From contig NZ_AQQV01000004.1 of the NCBI RefSeq assembly GCF_002088235.1, forward strand, positions 143,553-207,552: a stretch of DNA of 64,000 nt, in the 5' to 3' direction. A program made the translations under genes and the position numbers. This stretch comes from Oceanococcus atlanticus (lineage in GTDB: Bacteria; Pseudomonadota; Gammaproteobacteria; Nevskiales; Oceanococcaceae). The stretch's first letter is position 1, and each line of letters starts with the position of its first letter. Shown one piece after another: positions 52,892 through 61,787 of the stretch. The notes below the pieces were generated by a model. It did no database searches. It was not told the DNA's origin and saw nothing but the letters and a program-made list of their open reading frames with translations.

Positions 52892-53218
52892 ATGGCTCAG
52901 ATTCATGTCATTCAACGCGACGGCAGCAAGCGCACCATCGAGGCTCCGGAAGGCGAACCTTTGATGGAAGCGCTGCGTGACGAAAACACCGGCGTTGAAG
53001 GGACCTGCGGCGGAACGTGCTCGTGCGGAACCTGCCACGTTTATGTGGCGGGCGACTGGCAGGGCAAGGCTGGTGGCCGCAGCGATGAAGAAGACATGAT
53101 GCTTGAAGCCTTGGAAGAGTATGTCGAACTGCGTCCGGGGTCGCGATTGGCGTGCCGTATTGAGGTCAGCAACGCGCTGGATGGTCTTGAGGTTGAGATC
53201 GCCCCGCCGGTGGAGTAA
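52892..53218 (+). CDS. 2Fe-2S ferredoxin (adrenodoxin/putidaredoxin type)
   Basis: 108 residues. The cluster ligands are Cys39, Cys45, Cys48 and Cys88 (C-x5-C-x2-C, then ACRIEV); an extra Cys43 lies within the loop (CGGTCSCGTC). LMEALRDENTGVEGTCGG and SDEEDMMLEALEEYVELRPGSRLACRI are typical of the P450/Rieske-partner group. It is the likely electron donor of the adjacent Rieske oxygenase. Confidence 0.95.
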   Translation: MAQIHVIQRDGSKRTIEAPEGEPLMEALRDENTGVEGTCGGTCSCGTCHVYVAGDWQGKAGGRSDEEDMMLEALEEYVELRPGSRLACRIEVSNALDGLEVEIAPPVE

Positions 53219-53224
53219 GTGTCT

Positions 53225-55375
53225 TCAGGCGAGCGCCTGAACGTCGACCGCAATCCCGTTCAGTGCGGCATTGCCAGAGAGCCTATCAAGTGCTTGGTCG
53301 TCGGTTAGCGTGTTGAGGTTCACACCAGCGTGAGCTTGCGCGGTTTTCCAGCTGGTGTCGTCTTTGTCATGACCCCAGCCGTGCGGAATGCTGATTACCC
53401 CGGGCATTACTTCGTCGCTGATGCTCGCACTCACTTCAAGTTCACCGACGCGTGACCGCACTTTCACCCGTGCGCTATCGCCGGCCAGCCCAAGTCTTTC
53501 GGCATCGTTGGGGTGAATCAGCGCCACGCAACGTGGTTTGCCTTTGACCAGCCGATGGCTGTTATGCAGCCAGGAATTGTTACTGCGAACGTGGCGGCGG
53601 CCGATCAGAACCATTTTGTGAGCTGAGGGTTGAGCAAACGTCTCTTCGACGCGCTGCAGATCTGCGAGGAAGAACGCCGTGTCGAGATGAATTTTTCCAT
53701 CCTTATGATGCAGCGCGTCTGGCAGCATAGGTTTGAGCGGGCCCAAATCGACACCATGCGGGTGGCGCTTCAGGCGGCTGATGCTGAGGCCTTGCCCGAA
53801 CGGTTTGAATCCAGCGCCGTAAGAGCCATTGCGTAGCAGTAAATCGACCATCCCGGTTGGCCCGAGCAGGCTCATGGCGCGGCGCCCCAGCTTGTCCTTG
53901 AGGGTCTTGGCGGGGGCCAGGCGCTCTTGCAGGGCAAGAAGAATTTCCCAGTCGTAGCGGGCCTCCGCCGGTTTATCGAACAGTGGCGGGCAATAGCGTG
54001 CGGTATTGCGCACCGCGAGCAGATGAAAAATCAGGTCGTAGTGCGCCCGTTCAACCGGGCTGACCGGCGGCAGGATGATGTCGGCATGCCGGTTGGACTC
54101 GTTGATATAAAAATCGATGCTGACCACGAAATCCAAACTGGCCAGCGCGCGGTCCAGCTGATCGCCGTTGGGGGTTGAGACCACCGGGTTTCCGGCAATC
54201 AGAAACATCGCCCGGATCGGGGTGTCGTCTTGGTTCTGGCGGGGTGTGAGGATATCTTCAGCCAGCGTGGAGACTGGCAATTCTCCGCCGAACTCCGGCA
54301 GCTTGCGTACGCGCGAGTGAAAGCGCCCCATGCTGCCCGGATTGGTCTGGGCCAGGATGTTGGCTGCAGGCGTTGTGAACATCAGGCCGCCGGGCGCATC
54401 CAGCCGGCCAGTCAGAATATTGAACAGCATGATCAGGTACTGGCACAGCGTGCCGAAGGTCTGGACCGAAACGCCCATGCGGCCGTACAGAACAGCTGCG
54501 TCGGCAGCGCAGAAGTCGTCAACCAGCTGGCGGATGCTGGCCGCAGCGATGCCGGTGGCGGCTTCAGCGCGCTCTGCGCTCCACGGCGCGAAGTACGCTT
54601 GTAGGCTTTGCGGATCCGTATCCAGATAGGCGCTCAGCACACCCGGGCGTACCTGACCGCTTTCAAACAGATGGTTGAGCATGGCCAGCAGCAGGGTCGC
54701 GTCGCTGCCTGGGCGGATGAAATGATGGACATCGGCGATGTTGGCGGTTTCGCTGCGGCGCGGATCAATGACGGTGACGCGCCCCCGCTCGCTCACGGCG
54801 CGTAGGCGTTTTTTGACGTCAGGCACGCTCATGATGCTGCCGTTGGAGGCGAGCGGGTTGGCGCCGAGCATCACAAAGTGGTCGCAACGGTCGATATCCG
54901 GAACCGGTATGCGCAGCTGATGCCCGAAGAGCTTCCATGAGACGAGGTGATGGGGCAGTTGGTCGACCGATGTAGCGGAGAACCGATTGCGTGTTTTCAG
55001 GGCGCGTAACAGCGGCGGCCCCATCAGCAACGAACCCAGATTGTGTGCGTTGGGGTTGCCCAGATAGGCGCCCACGCTGTTGTGCCCATACTCGGACTGA
55101 ACCCTTTTGATGCCCGCTGCGGCTTTGTCCAGAGCTTCATCCCAGGATATCGGGTGCCATTCTCCGTCGCGTTTTTCCAGTGGTGTGCGCAGGCGGTCGG
55201 GGTCGTCGTACAGGTCTTTGAGCGCAACCGCCTTGGGGCAAATGTGTCCGCGGCTGAACGGATCGTCAGGATCGCCCTTGATCGACGTGATCTTTTGATC
55301 TTCCACACTGATGGTGATGCCGCACATGGCTTCACACAGGTTGCAGCTGCGGTGGTGGGTGTTCGCGGCGCTCAT
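53225..55375 (-). CDS. Molybdopterin oxidoreductase (DMSO reductase superfamily), soluble
   Basis: 716 residues from the ATG at 55375. N-terminal 4Fe-4S site Cys11, Cys14, Cys18 and Cys46 (SCNLCEAMCG, GHICPKAVALK), then molybdopterin-binding domains (VDQLPHH at about 137-143, MLGANPLASNGSIM, VIDPRRSETANIADVHHFIRPGSD) and a C-terminal dinucleotide domain (IHPNDAERLGLAGDSARVKVRS, ISIPHGWGHDKDDTSWK). No Tat signal and no Cys or Sec at the usual molybdenum ligand position; an Asp or Ser may serve. No partner subunits adjacent. Substrate unknown; it converges on the ferredoxin gene with 6 nt between stops. Confidence 0.9.
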   Translation of the reverse strand: MSAANTHHRSCNLCEAMCGITISVEDQKITSIKGDPDDPFSRGHICPKAVALKDLYDDPDRLRTPLEKRDGEWHPISWDEALDKAAAGIKRVQSEYGHNSVGAYLGNPNAHNLGSLLMGPPLLRALKTRNRFSATSVDQLPHHLVSWKLFGHQLRIPVPDIDRCDHFVMLGANPLASNGSIMSVPDVKKRLRAVSERGRVTVIDPRRSETANIADVHHFIRPGSDATLLLAMLNHLFESGQVRPGVLSAYLDTDPQSLQAYFAPWSAERAEAATGIAAASIRQLVDDFCAADAAVLYGRMGVSVQTFGTLCQYLIMLFNILTGRLDAPGGLMFTTPAANILAQTNPGSMGRFHSRVRKLPEFGGELPVSTLAEDILTPRQNQDDTPIRAMFLIAGNPVVSTPNGDQLDRALASLDFVVSIDFYINESNRHADIILPPVSPVERAHYDLIFHLLAVRNTARYCPPLFDKPAEARYDWEILLALQERLAPAKTLKDKLGRRAMSLLGPTGMVDLLLRNGSYGAGFKPFGQGLSISRLKRHPHGVDLGPLKPMLPDALHHKDGKIHLDTAFFLADLQRVEETFAQPSAHKMVLIGRRHVRSNNSWLHNSHRLVKGKPRCVALIHPNDAERLGLAGDSARVKVRSRVGELEVSASISDEVMPGVISIPHGWGHDKDDTSWKTAQAHAGVNLNTLTDDQALDRLSGNAALNGIAVDVQALA

Positions 55376-55736
55376 ACAGATTCCCGTGGGGAGAATGTGA
55401 TGGGCCAGCCTAGCGCCGAAATTCCATATCGGCAAAGCATTTTTCGCCAGTTCCGGGATTTTGGGAGTGGCCTGTCGCCCGGGGATGGACTAAAATTCGG
55501 CTGCTGAGCTGCGTGGACGTAAAAGCGCGGTTTAACAACCTGTTTGGGGAAAGGCTACATAGCCCGTTGGCCGTGCCTTATGAGGGAGCCGGTCGGTGCC
55601 GCGAGGACAGCTGCCCGAGCGGTAATGCGCATTGACGCAGACGAAATATAACGGTGTTTGTGAAAGCACTGTCGACGCAGTCACCGCGGTGGCTTGCCGG
55701 AACGCCACGATGAACAATGTGATGGAGAATTGTCGA
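55376..55736. other. Divergent intergenic region, 361 bp
   Basis: Separates the molybdopterin oxidoreductase from the cytochrome oxidase operon and must hold both promoters. I see a TATAAC at 55647-55652 without a fitting -35, and a TTGACG at 55632-55637 without a fitting -10. No small gene with a ribosome site was found; the frame from 55632 into ctaC is not supported. Confidence 0.5.
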
Positions 55737-56903
55737 ATGGGACGATTGATTTGGGGCCTGTCGGGCATGGTGCTGGCCAGTTTGGCGCATGCTGCCGAAT
55801 ACAACATGCCCGTCGGTGTGACCGAGATCAGCCGGGAAGTGCATGGATTGCACATGCTGATTTTCTACATCTGCTGCGCGATTGGCGCCGCGGTGTTCGG
55901 CGTGATGATCTACTCCATCATCGCTCACCGTAAGTCGGTTCACCCCAAACCGGCGGATTTCCACGAGAGCATCAAGGTCGAGATTGCATGGACCGTGCTG
56001 CCCTTCGTCATTTTGATCGCAATGGCTATTCCGGCTGCCGGCACGCTGATCAAGATGGAGGACACCTCCGATGCCGATATCACCATCAAGATCACCGGCT
56101 ATCAGTGGAAGTGGCACTACGAATATATGGATGAAGGCGTTTCGTTCTTCTCCAATATGGATGCCAAGAGTAACGTTGCGCGTCAGTTGAATTCGGGTAT
56201 CAATCCTGCCGATGTGCCCAACTATCTGCTGGAAGTGGATGAGCCGCTGGTCCTGCCGGTTGGCAAGAAAGTGCGTTTGCTGCTGACCTCCAATGATGTC
56301 ATCCACGCTTGGTGGGTGCCGGAGCTGGCGACCAAGAAGGACGCCGTTCCGGGCTACATCAACCAGCTGTGGACCAAGATTGATGAGCCCGGTATCTACC
56401 GTGGCCAGTGCGCTGAGCTGTGTGGTCGTGACCATGGCTTTATGCCGGTGGTTGTGCGTGCTGTTCAGCTTGAAGAGTATGAGCGTTGGATCGCCGAGCG
56501 TGGCGGCAAGGTTGGTGGCGCAGATGAACAGAGCGCTGCAGCCGAACCGGTTGAAGTGGCCAGTGCTGATGCGCCTGCGGTAAGCAGCGAGCCGGCCGAG
56601 CTGACCCGTGATCAGCTCATGTCGGAAGGTGAAAAGGTTTACAAGAACTACTGCTCGGCCTGCCATCAGGCGGATGGTTCGGGGATGGCGGCTGCCAATT
56701 TCCCGCCGTTGACGGGAAGTCAGATTGCGAACGGGCCGGTTGACGCCCACATCGACATGGTGCTGCAGGGCAAGAATGCCATGGCGGCCTTCGCATACCT
56801 CAAGGATCGCGAAATTGCCGCGGTCGTCACCTATGAACGTAATGCCCTGGGCAATGCCGCCGGCGATGTGGTTCAGCCGGCCCAAATTGCTGCCCGTCGC
56901 TAA
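55737..56903 (+). CDS. ctaC: Cytochrome c oxidase subunit II with fused cytochrome c domain
   Basis: 388 residues from the ATG at 55737, 8 nt after GGAGAA. A signal peptide (about 1-19, SLAHAAEYN), two membrane helices, and the CuA domain with His in SNDVIHAWWVPEL and GQCAELCGRDHGFMPVVV. After an Ala/Glu linker, a C-terminal cytochrome c domain has heme motif CSACH in VYKNYCSACHQADGSGMAAANFPPLTGS. Such caa3-like fusions accept electrons directly. First gene of the oxidase operon. Confidence 0.96.
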   Translation: MGRLIWGLSGMVLASLAHAAEYNMPVGVTEISREVHGLHMLIFYICCAIGAAVFGVMIYSIIAHRKSVHPKPADFHESIKVEIAWTVLPFVILIAMAIPAAGTLIKMEDTSDADITIKITGYQWKWHYEYMDEGVSFFSNMDAKSNVARQLNSGINPADVPNYLLEVDEPLVLPVGKKVRLLLTSNDVIHAWWVPELATKKDAVPGYINQLWTKIDEPGIYRGQCAELCGRDHGFMPVVVRAVQLEEYERWIAERGGKVGGADEQSAAAEPVEVASADAPAVSSEPAELTRDQLMSEGEKVYKNYCSACHQADGSGMAAANFPPLTGSQIANGPVDAHIDMVLQGKNAMAAFAYLKDREIAAVVTYERNALGNAAGDVVQPAQIAARR

Positions 56904-56922
56904 GATTTTCGGAGTCTGATCA

Positions 56923-58557
56923 ATGAGCGAACATCACGATAGTCATCACGACGATCACGGCCCGGAAAAGGGCATCATGCGGTGGATAAAAACCACCAAC
57001 CATAAAGATCTGGGCACCCTGTATCTGTGGTTTGCCTTCATCATGTTCTTCATCGGCGGCGTGATGTCGCTGATTATCCGTCTTGAGCTGTTCTCGCCTG
57101 GCCTGCAGTGGGTCAATCCGGAGTTCTTCAACTCCATGACCACCATGCATGCGCTGATCATGATTTTCGGTGGGGTGATGCCGGCCTTTACCGGTCTGGC
57201 CAACTGGATGGTCCCGATGATGGTTGGCGCCAGTGATCTGGCCCTGCCGCGTGTCAACAACTGGGGCTTCTGGATCCTGCCTTTCGCCTTCACCCTGCTG
57301 CTGTCGACTTTGTTCATTGACGGTGGGGCGCCGGCCAGCGGTTGGACCATGTACCCGCCGCTGGTGTTGCAGACCGGTGACGCATTCCCGTTCATGATCT
57401 TCGCGATCCACCTGATGGGGATTTCCTCGATCACTGGTGCGATCAACGTGATCGTGACCATTTTGAACATGCGCGCGCCGGGTATGACCCTGCTGAAAAT
57501 GCCGTTGTTCGTATGGTCCTGGCTGATCACGGCCTACCTGTTGATTGCGACGATGCCGGTTCTGGCCGGTGCCGTGACCATGTTGCTGACCGACAAGTAC
57601 TTCGGAACCAGCTTCTTCACCGCCGCCGGCGGTGGTGACCCGGTCATGTACCAGCACATCTTCTGGTTCTTCGGCCATCCCGAGGTCTACATCCTGATTC
57701 TGCCGGCTTTCGGTATCGTCTCCACGATCATTCCGACCTTCGCGCGCAAGACCTTGTTCGGCTACGACTCCATGGTCTACGCCATGGCTTCGATCGCATT
57801 CCTGTCGTTCATCGTGTGGGCCCACCACATGTTCACGGTGGGCATGCCGCTGGCTGGCGAGTTGTTCTTCATGTTCGCCACCATGCTTATCGCGGTGCCC
57901 ACCGGGGTGAAAGTGTTCAACTGGGTGGCCACCATGTGGCGTGGGTCCATGACCTTCGAAACACCGATGTTGTTCGCGCTGGGCTTCGTGTTCCTGTTCA
58001 CCATCGGCGGTTTTTCTGGGTTGATGCTGGCGATTGCTCCGGCTGATTTCCAGTACCACGACAGCTACTTTGTGGTTGCGCATTTCCACTATGTGCTGGT
58101 GCCGGGGGCTGTGTTCTCGATCATCGCCGGCATGTACTACTGGATGCCGAAGTGGACCGGGCACATGTATCACGAAGGTCTCGGCAAGCTGCATTTCTGG
58201 CTGTCGGCAATCGCCATTAACCTGACTTTCTTCCCGCAGCATTTCGCCGGTCTGGCGGGTATGCCGCGCCGTATTCCTGACTACGCCGTGCAGTTCACCG
58301 ACTGGAACGTGATTTCGTCCATCGGCGCATTCTTCTTCTTCATCGCGCAGTTCATCATGGCCTACAACTGGATCGTGAACTGTGTCATGCGCAAGGGTGC
58401 TCCGGCGACCGCGCGCGTTTGGGAAGGGGCTCATGGGCTGGAATGGACTGTGCCGTCACCGGCGCCGTATCACACCTTTGAAACCCCGCCGGTGATCAGC
58501 GAGAGCGAAATCACCGCTGTGCACGATGAGCCGGCAACGGCACCGTCGCGGGCGTAA
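56923..58557 (+). CDS. ctaD: Cytochrome c oxidase subunit I (aa3 type)
   Basis: 544 residues with 12 membrane segments. [27 protein letters not shown] (heme a His), [21 protein letters not shown] (CuB His and cross-linked Tyr), [12 protein letters not shown], and [17 protein letters not shown] (heme a3 and a His) are all present. It holds heme a, heme a3 and CuB and pumps protons. 19 nt after ctaC. Confidence 0.98.
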   Translation: MSEHHDSHHDDHGPEKGIMRWIKTTNHKDLGTLYLWFAFIMFFIGGVMSLIIRLELFSPGLQWVNPEFFNSMTTMHALIMIFGGVMPAFTGLANWMVPMMVGASDLALPRVNNWGFWILPFAFTLLLSTLFIDGGAPASGWTMYPPLVLQTGDAFPFMIFAIHLMGISSITGAINVIVTILNMRAPGMTLLKMPLFVWSWLITAYLLIATMPVLAGAVTMLLTDKYFGTSFFTAAGGGDPVMYQHIFWFFGHPEVYILILPAFGIVSTIIPTFARKTLFGYDSMVYAMASIAFLSFIVWAHHMFTVGMPLAGELFFMFATMLIAVPTGVKVFNWVATMWRGSMTFETPMLFALGFVFLFTIGGFSGLMLAIAPADFQYHDSYFVVAHFHYVLVPGAVFSIIAGMYYWMPKWTGHMYHEGLGKLHFWLSAIAINLTFFPQHFAGLAGMPRRIPDYAVQFTDWNVISSIGAFFFFIAQFIMAYNWIVNCVMRKGAPATARVWEGAHGLEWTVPSPAPYHTFETPPVISESEITAVHDEPATAPSRA

Positions 58558-58559
58558 AC

Positions 58560-58676
58560 GTGAGCGATCAGGACCCGCGCAATAAAAAGCGTCCCAGTAA
58601 TGTGCGTCTTGCATTGATGCTGGGCGCGGTTGCGCTGACCTTTTATTTCGCCATGTTTGTGGTCATGTCACGGTGA
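58560..58676 (+). CDS. Small cytochrome oxidase assembly-type membrane peptide, 38 residues
   Basis: A GTG frame of 38 codons: a charged start (MSDQDPRNKKRPSNVR), then one membrane helix (LALMLGAVALTFYFAMFVVMSR). It begins 2 nt after the ctaD stop and its own stop overlaps the GTG of ctaG (GGTGAGC). Position and shape match the small assembly proteins annotated between subunit I and CtaG in other proteobacterial cox operons. Too short for routine gene finders. Confidence 0.7.
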   Translation: MSDQDPRNKKRPSNVRLALMLGAVALTFYFAMFVVMSR

Positions 58677-59236
58677 GCAGCGAAAAGCACAAGCGCACAC
58701 CGCAGCAGCGCCTGTGGCATCTGGCCCGCCTCGGCGGGCTGGTGCTGGGTATGTTCGCGTTCGGCTATGCCTTGGTGCCGCTGTATGGCCTGGTCTGTGA
58801 TATCACCGGTTTGAACGGCAAAACCGACGGCATCACGCTTGAAGACAGCGTGACCGAAGCGCCTGATCAGGAACGTGTTGTGCGGGTCGAATTCTTGACC
58901 ACGGTGAACAACAGTCTGGATTGGGGCTTCGGTGCGGAGAGCAGCTCAATCGAAGTCCATCCGGGCAAGCTGTATACCGTTAACTTCTTTGCCGAGAACC
59001 GCACGGCTCAGGACTACATTACCCAGGCGACGCCCAGTGTGGTGCCCTGGAATGCCGCGCGTTATGTGCGCAAGACGGAATGTTTCTGTTTTTCCCAGCA
59101 AACGCTGGATGCGGGCGAATATAAGAAGATGCCAGTACGCTTCATGCTGGACCCCGCACTGCCACCAGAGGTTACTACGGTAACCCTGTCGTATACCTTA
59201 TTTGATGCAACCGGGCTGGCCCAGACAGCCCAGTGA
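58673..59236 (+). CDS. ctaG: Cytochrome c oxidase assembly protein CtaG/Cox11
   Basis: 187 residues from a GTG overlapping the upstream small gene. One N-terminal membrane helix (FAFGYALVPLYGLVCDITGLNGKT) and a periplasmic domain with copper-binding KTECFCFSQQTLDAGE and MPVRFMLDPALP. It inserts CuB into subunit I. Confidence 0.97.
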   Translation: MSSEKHKRTPQQRLWHLARLGGLVLGMFAFGYALVPLYGLVCDITGLNGKTDGITLEDSVTEAPDQERVVRVEFLTTVNNSLDWGFGAESSSIEVHPGKLYTVNFFAENRTAQDYITQATPSVVPWNAARYVRKTECFCFSQQTLDAGEYKKMPVRFMLDPALPPEVTTVTLSYTLFDATGLAQTAQ

Positions 59237-59251
59237 CTGGAGTAGTTAGAG

Positions 59252-60112
59252 ATGTCTAGCAATACTGGCGGATACTTCGTTCCTGCCCCCACGGCATGGC
59301 CGTTCTATCTCACGATTGGCCTGTTCCTGCTGCTGGGTGGTGTTTCCAACTACCTGAATGGTCACGGGACGTCGATCTTCATGTGGACAGGCTTGGTGAT
59401 CGCACTGGCGTTCATCTGGATCTGGTTCCGCGGCATCATCAACGAATCCGAGTCCGGCAAGTATGGCGAGCAGGTCGACATGACCTACCGCTGGGGGATG
59501 GGTTGGTTCATCTTTTCCGAAGTGATGTTCTTCGGTGCATTTTTCGGCGCCCTTTTCTACGCGCGTCAGCTGTCTCTGCCGTGGCTGGGCGGTACCGACG
59601 TCATGACCAATGCTGTGCTCTGGCCGCAGTTCGAAAATGCCTGGCCCACCAATGGCCCCGGTAGCATGGGTGGTGACTTCGGCATCATTCCGCCGTGGGG
59701 TGTGCCGTTCCTCAACACCATGTTGCTGCTGACCTCAGGTGTGACACTGACCTTTGCCCATCATGGGCTGCGTGAAAACAAGCCGCGCCGCAACGTCATT
59801 CTGTGGATGTGGGCGACCGTCGCGCTGGGTTGCATCTTCCTGTTCTTCCAGGCCGAAGAGTACATCGTTGCCTATCAGCATCTGAATCTGACGATGGAAT
59901 CAGGTATTTATGGCTCGACGTTCTTCATGCTGACGGGCTTCCACGGCATGCACGTGACGCTGGGTACCTTGATGCTGCTGGTGATTACCTTGCGCCTTAT
60001 GAAGGGGCACTTCAAACCCGATTCGCATTTCGGTTTTGAAGGGGTGGCCTGGTACTGGCACTTTGTCGACGTGGTTTGGCTGGGGTTGTTCGTTTTCGTA
60101 TACATCCTGTAG
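59252..60112 (+). CDS. ctaE: Cytochrome c oxidase subunit III
   Basis: 286 residues with about seven membrane segments. RWGMGWFIFSEVMFFGAFFGALFYAR, NTMLLLTSGVTLTFAHHGLRENK, FQAEEYIVAYQHLNLTMESGIYGSTFFMLTGFHGMHVTLG and WYWHFVDVVWLGLFVFVYIL are classic subunit III. Stabilises subunit I. A terminator follows. Confidence 0.98.
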   Translation: MSSNTGGYFVPAPTAWPFYLTIGLFLLLGGVSNYLNGHGTSIFMWTGLVIALAFIWIWFRGIINESESGKYGEQVDMTYRWGMGWFIFSEVMFFGAFFGALFYARQLSLPWLGGTDVMTNAVLWPQFENAWPTNGPGSMGGDFGIIPPWGVPFLNTMLLLTSGVTLTFAHHGLRENKPRRNVILWMWATVALGCIFLFFQAEEYIVAYQHLNLTMESGIYGSTFFMLTGFHGMHVTLGTLMLLVITLRLMKGHFKPDSHFGFEGVAWYWHFVDVVWLGLFVFVYIL

Positions 60113-60134
60113 CCACGACATACGGCCAGATCAG

Positions 60135-60161
60135 AAAAAGGGCGCTTAAGGCGCCCTTTTT
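60135..60161. terminator. Bidirectional terminator between ctaE and DUF2909 gene
   Basis: AAAAAGGGCGC / GCGCCCTTTTT with a 5-nt loop. It has A on one side and T on the other, so it can end ctaE on the plus strand and the convergent small gene on the minus strand. Confidence 0.9.
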
Positions 60162-60189
60162 CATGTCATGCGCGTGGCGCTGTCTCAAA

Positions 60190-60393
60190 TCATGGCACGA
60201 TGCCATGCGGCTGAATCCAGCCCATGAAATAGCTGACGATCAGAATGACGATCAGACTCACCGACAAGCCGACGCGTATGATCAACGCATTAACCGTGCG
60301 CTTTTTCGGCCCACTGTCATTCAGCATGAAGAACATCGCGAATCCGAGTGACACGATGATGGCCAGTAACATCAGGGAAATGAACAACTTCAT
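60190..60393 (-). CDS. DUF2909-like twin-transmembrane protein
   Basis: 67 residues from the ATG at 60393 (MKLFISLMLLAIIVSLGF). Two helices are separated by MLNDSGPKKRTVNALIIRVG, typical of DUF2909 proteins found between ctaE and surf1 in Pseudomonas and relatives. Function unknown, probably tied to the oxidase. It is divergent from surf1 with 12 nt between the starts. Confidence 0.85.
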   Translation of the reverse strand: MKLFISLMLLAIIVSLGFAMFFMLNDSGPKKRTVNALIIRVGLSVSLIVILIVSYFMGWIQPHGIVP

Positions 60394-60405
60394 CAGGGTG
60401 ATCCC

Positions 60406-61116
60406 ATGAGATTTCGCCCGCCGGTTTGGGCCACGCTGCTGACAACGTTTGCAGTGGTGCTGTTTGGCAGCCTGTCGTGGTGGCAGATGCAGCGCGGGCA
60501 GGAAAAGGCTGAAATCATAGCGCGTCAGGGCAATCACAGTGACGCCGTTGTCGATGTCGCACGTACGCAAACCTTACCGGCGCACGGTCGGCGGGTGGAA
60601 TTGCGTGGCCACTGGCTGGCTGATGAAGAGGTGCTGCTCGACAACAAGACTCACAACAAGCGAATTGGCGTTGAGGTGTGGACCCCGTTACGTCTGAGCG
60701 GCAGCGATCATCTCATATTGATCAATCGCGGATGGGTACCGGCGCCTTTGCGGCGCGACGAGTTGCCCGACACCGGTCAACTGCCAGGCGAGCAGGTTAC
60801 CTTGCAGGGCTATTGGCGCAGCCTTCCGCGTGCTGGCCTGGCCACCGATGATGGTCGCTGTGATGCTTCGATGTCAGGCTGGCCACAAAGACTCAACTAC
60901 CCCTCGCATGCGTTGTTGGAATGTCTATATCAACGCCCCGTGGCCAATGGCATCGTGTTGCTTGATCCCCAGGCAGACGGTGGTTTCGTGCGCGAGTGGA
61001 CCGATCTTGGCATCCCGCCAGAGCGCCACTATGGCTATGCCTTTCAGTGGGCATCGCTGATGCTGACCGCGCTCATTCTTTACATCATTTTGAACTACAG
61101 GCGCTCTTCGCCATGA
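60406..61116 (+). CDS. SURF1-family cytochrome oxidase assembly protein
   Basis: 236 residues with a helix at each end (about 6-25 and 212-232). LFGSLSWWQMQRGQEKAEII, LLDNKTHNKRIGVEVWTPLRL, LILINRGWVPAPLRRDELP and HYGYAFQWASLMLTALILYIILN are the SURF1 pattern. It helps place heme a in subunit I. The stop overlaps the next start (ATGA). Confidence 0.95.
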   Translation: MRFRPPVWATLLTTFAVVLFGSLSWWQMQRGQEKAEIIARQGNHSDAVVDVARTQTLPAHGRRVELRGHWLADEEVLLDNKTHNKRIGVEVWTPLRLSGSDHLILINRGWVPAPLRRDELPDTGQLPGEQVTLQGYWRSLPRAGLATDDGRCDASMSGWPQRLNYPSHALLECLYQRPVANGIVLLDPQADGGFVREWTDLGIPPERHYGYAFQWASLMLTALILYIILNYRRSSP

Positions 61117-61700
61117 CCCAGAGAAATCTCAATCGCATCAAGTTTGTCGCCATGGCGGTGCTGTTTTTTGCCCCCATGGTTCTGGCCGCAGTGCTGTATT
61201 ACGGGCCTGACTCATGGAAGCCGCACAGCTACACCGCCGAGGGCACCTTGCTGAATCCGGCTCGACCATTGCCTCAGGTGGACTTCCGGTTGGCCGATGG
61301 AGAGAGTGCCTCGCTGGATACGCTGTGGACGATATTGCACGTCCAGAATGAGAGTTGCCAGGACGATTGTCAGTATCGTTTGTGGCAGACGCGGCAGATG
61401 CGCACTTTGCTTCATCGTCGGCGCGGACGGGTACAACGTGCGGTGCTGGTTTCACAGCCCGCCGAAGCGCCGGAGCTCGCGGCGGCCTTGGCAGAAGGGC
61501 ATCCGCGCCTGAAAGTGTTGGCCCTGAATGCTGCGGACCGCGCAGTGTTTAATGATTGGCTGGGTAGCCTGCCGGTCGAAAACCCTGTGTTGCTGATCGA
61601 TCCATTGGGCAACTTCCTGATGTACTACGGCGATGAACTCCCTTTGGAAGGTATGCACAAAGACATCAAGCGCTTGCTCAAGCTTTCCAACATCGGATAG
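61113..61700 (+). CDS. Membrane-anchored thioredoxin-like/SCO-related protein, oxidase cluster
   Basis: 195 residues from the ATG at 61113. One N-terminal helix (about 9-30, VAMAVLFFAPMVLAAVLYYG) and a periplasmic domain of thioredoxin-like outline (WTILHVQNESCQDDCQYRLWQTRQMR, NPVLLIDPLGNFLMYY). The Cys-x3-Cys (SCQDDC) sits where SCO proteins bind copper. Members of this group lie between surf1 and ctaA in many proteobacteria; role in copper delivery is inferred. Confidence 0.8.
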   Translation: MTQRNLNRIKFVAMAVLFFAPMVLAAVLYYGPDSWKPHSYTAEGTLLNPARPLPQVDFRLADGESASLDTLWTILHVQNESCQDDCQYRLWQTRQMRTLLHRRRGRVQRAVLVSQPAEAPELAAALAEGHPRLKVLALNAADRAVFNDWLGSLPVENPVLLIDPLGNFLMYYGDELPLEGMHKDIKRLLKLSNIG

Positions 61701-61787
61701 TTGCCACGGCGGCTTTCGGATATGGATGCTGAATCGGCCCGAAAACTCTAAAATACCCGGTTACCCCACTCATCAATTGGCATTGCT

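Noticed and set aside
55632..55736. Upstream extension of ctaC from TTG 55632
   Set aside because: Would put 35 polar residues before a clear signal peptide, while ATG 55737 has GGAGAA at the right distance.
56920..58434. 504-codon leftward frame over ctaD
   Set aside because: Low-complexity His/Arg/Gln-rich mirror of cytochrome oxidase subunit I.
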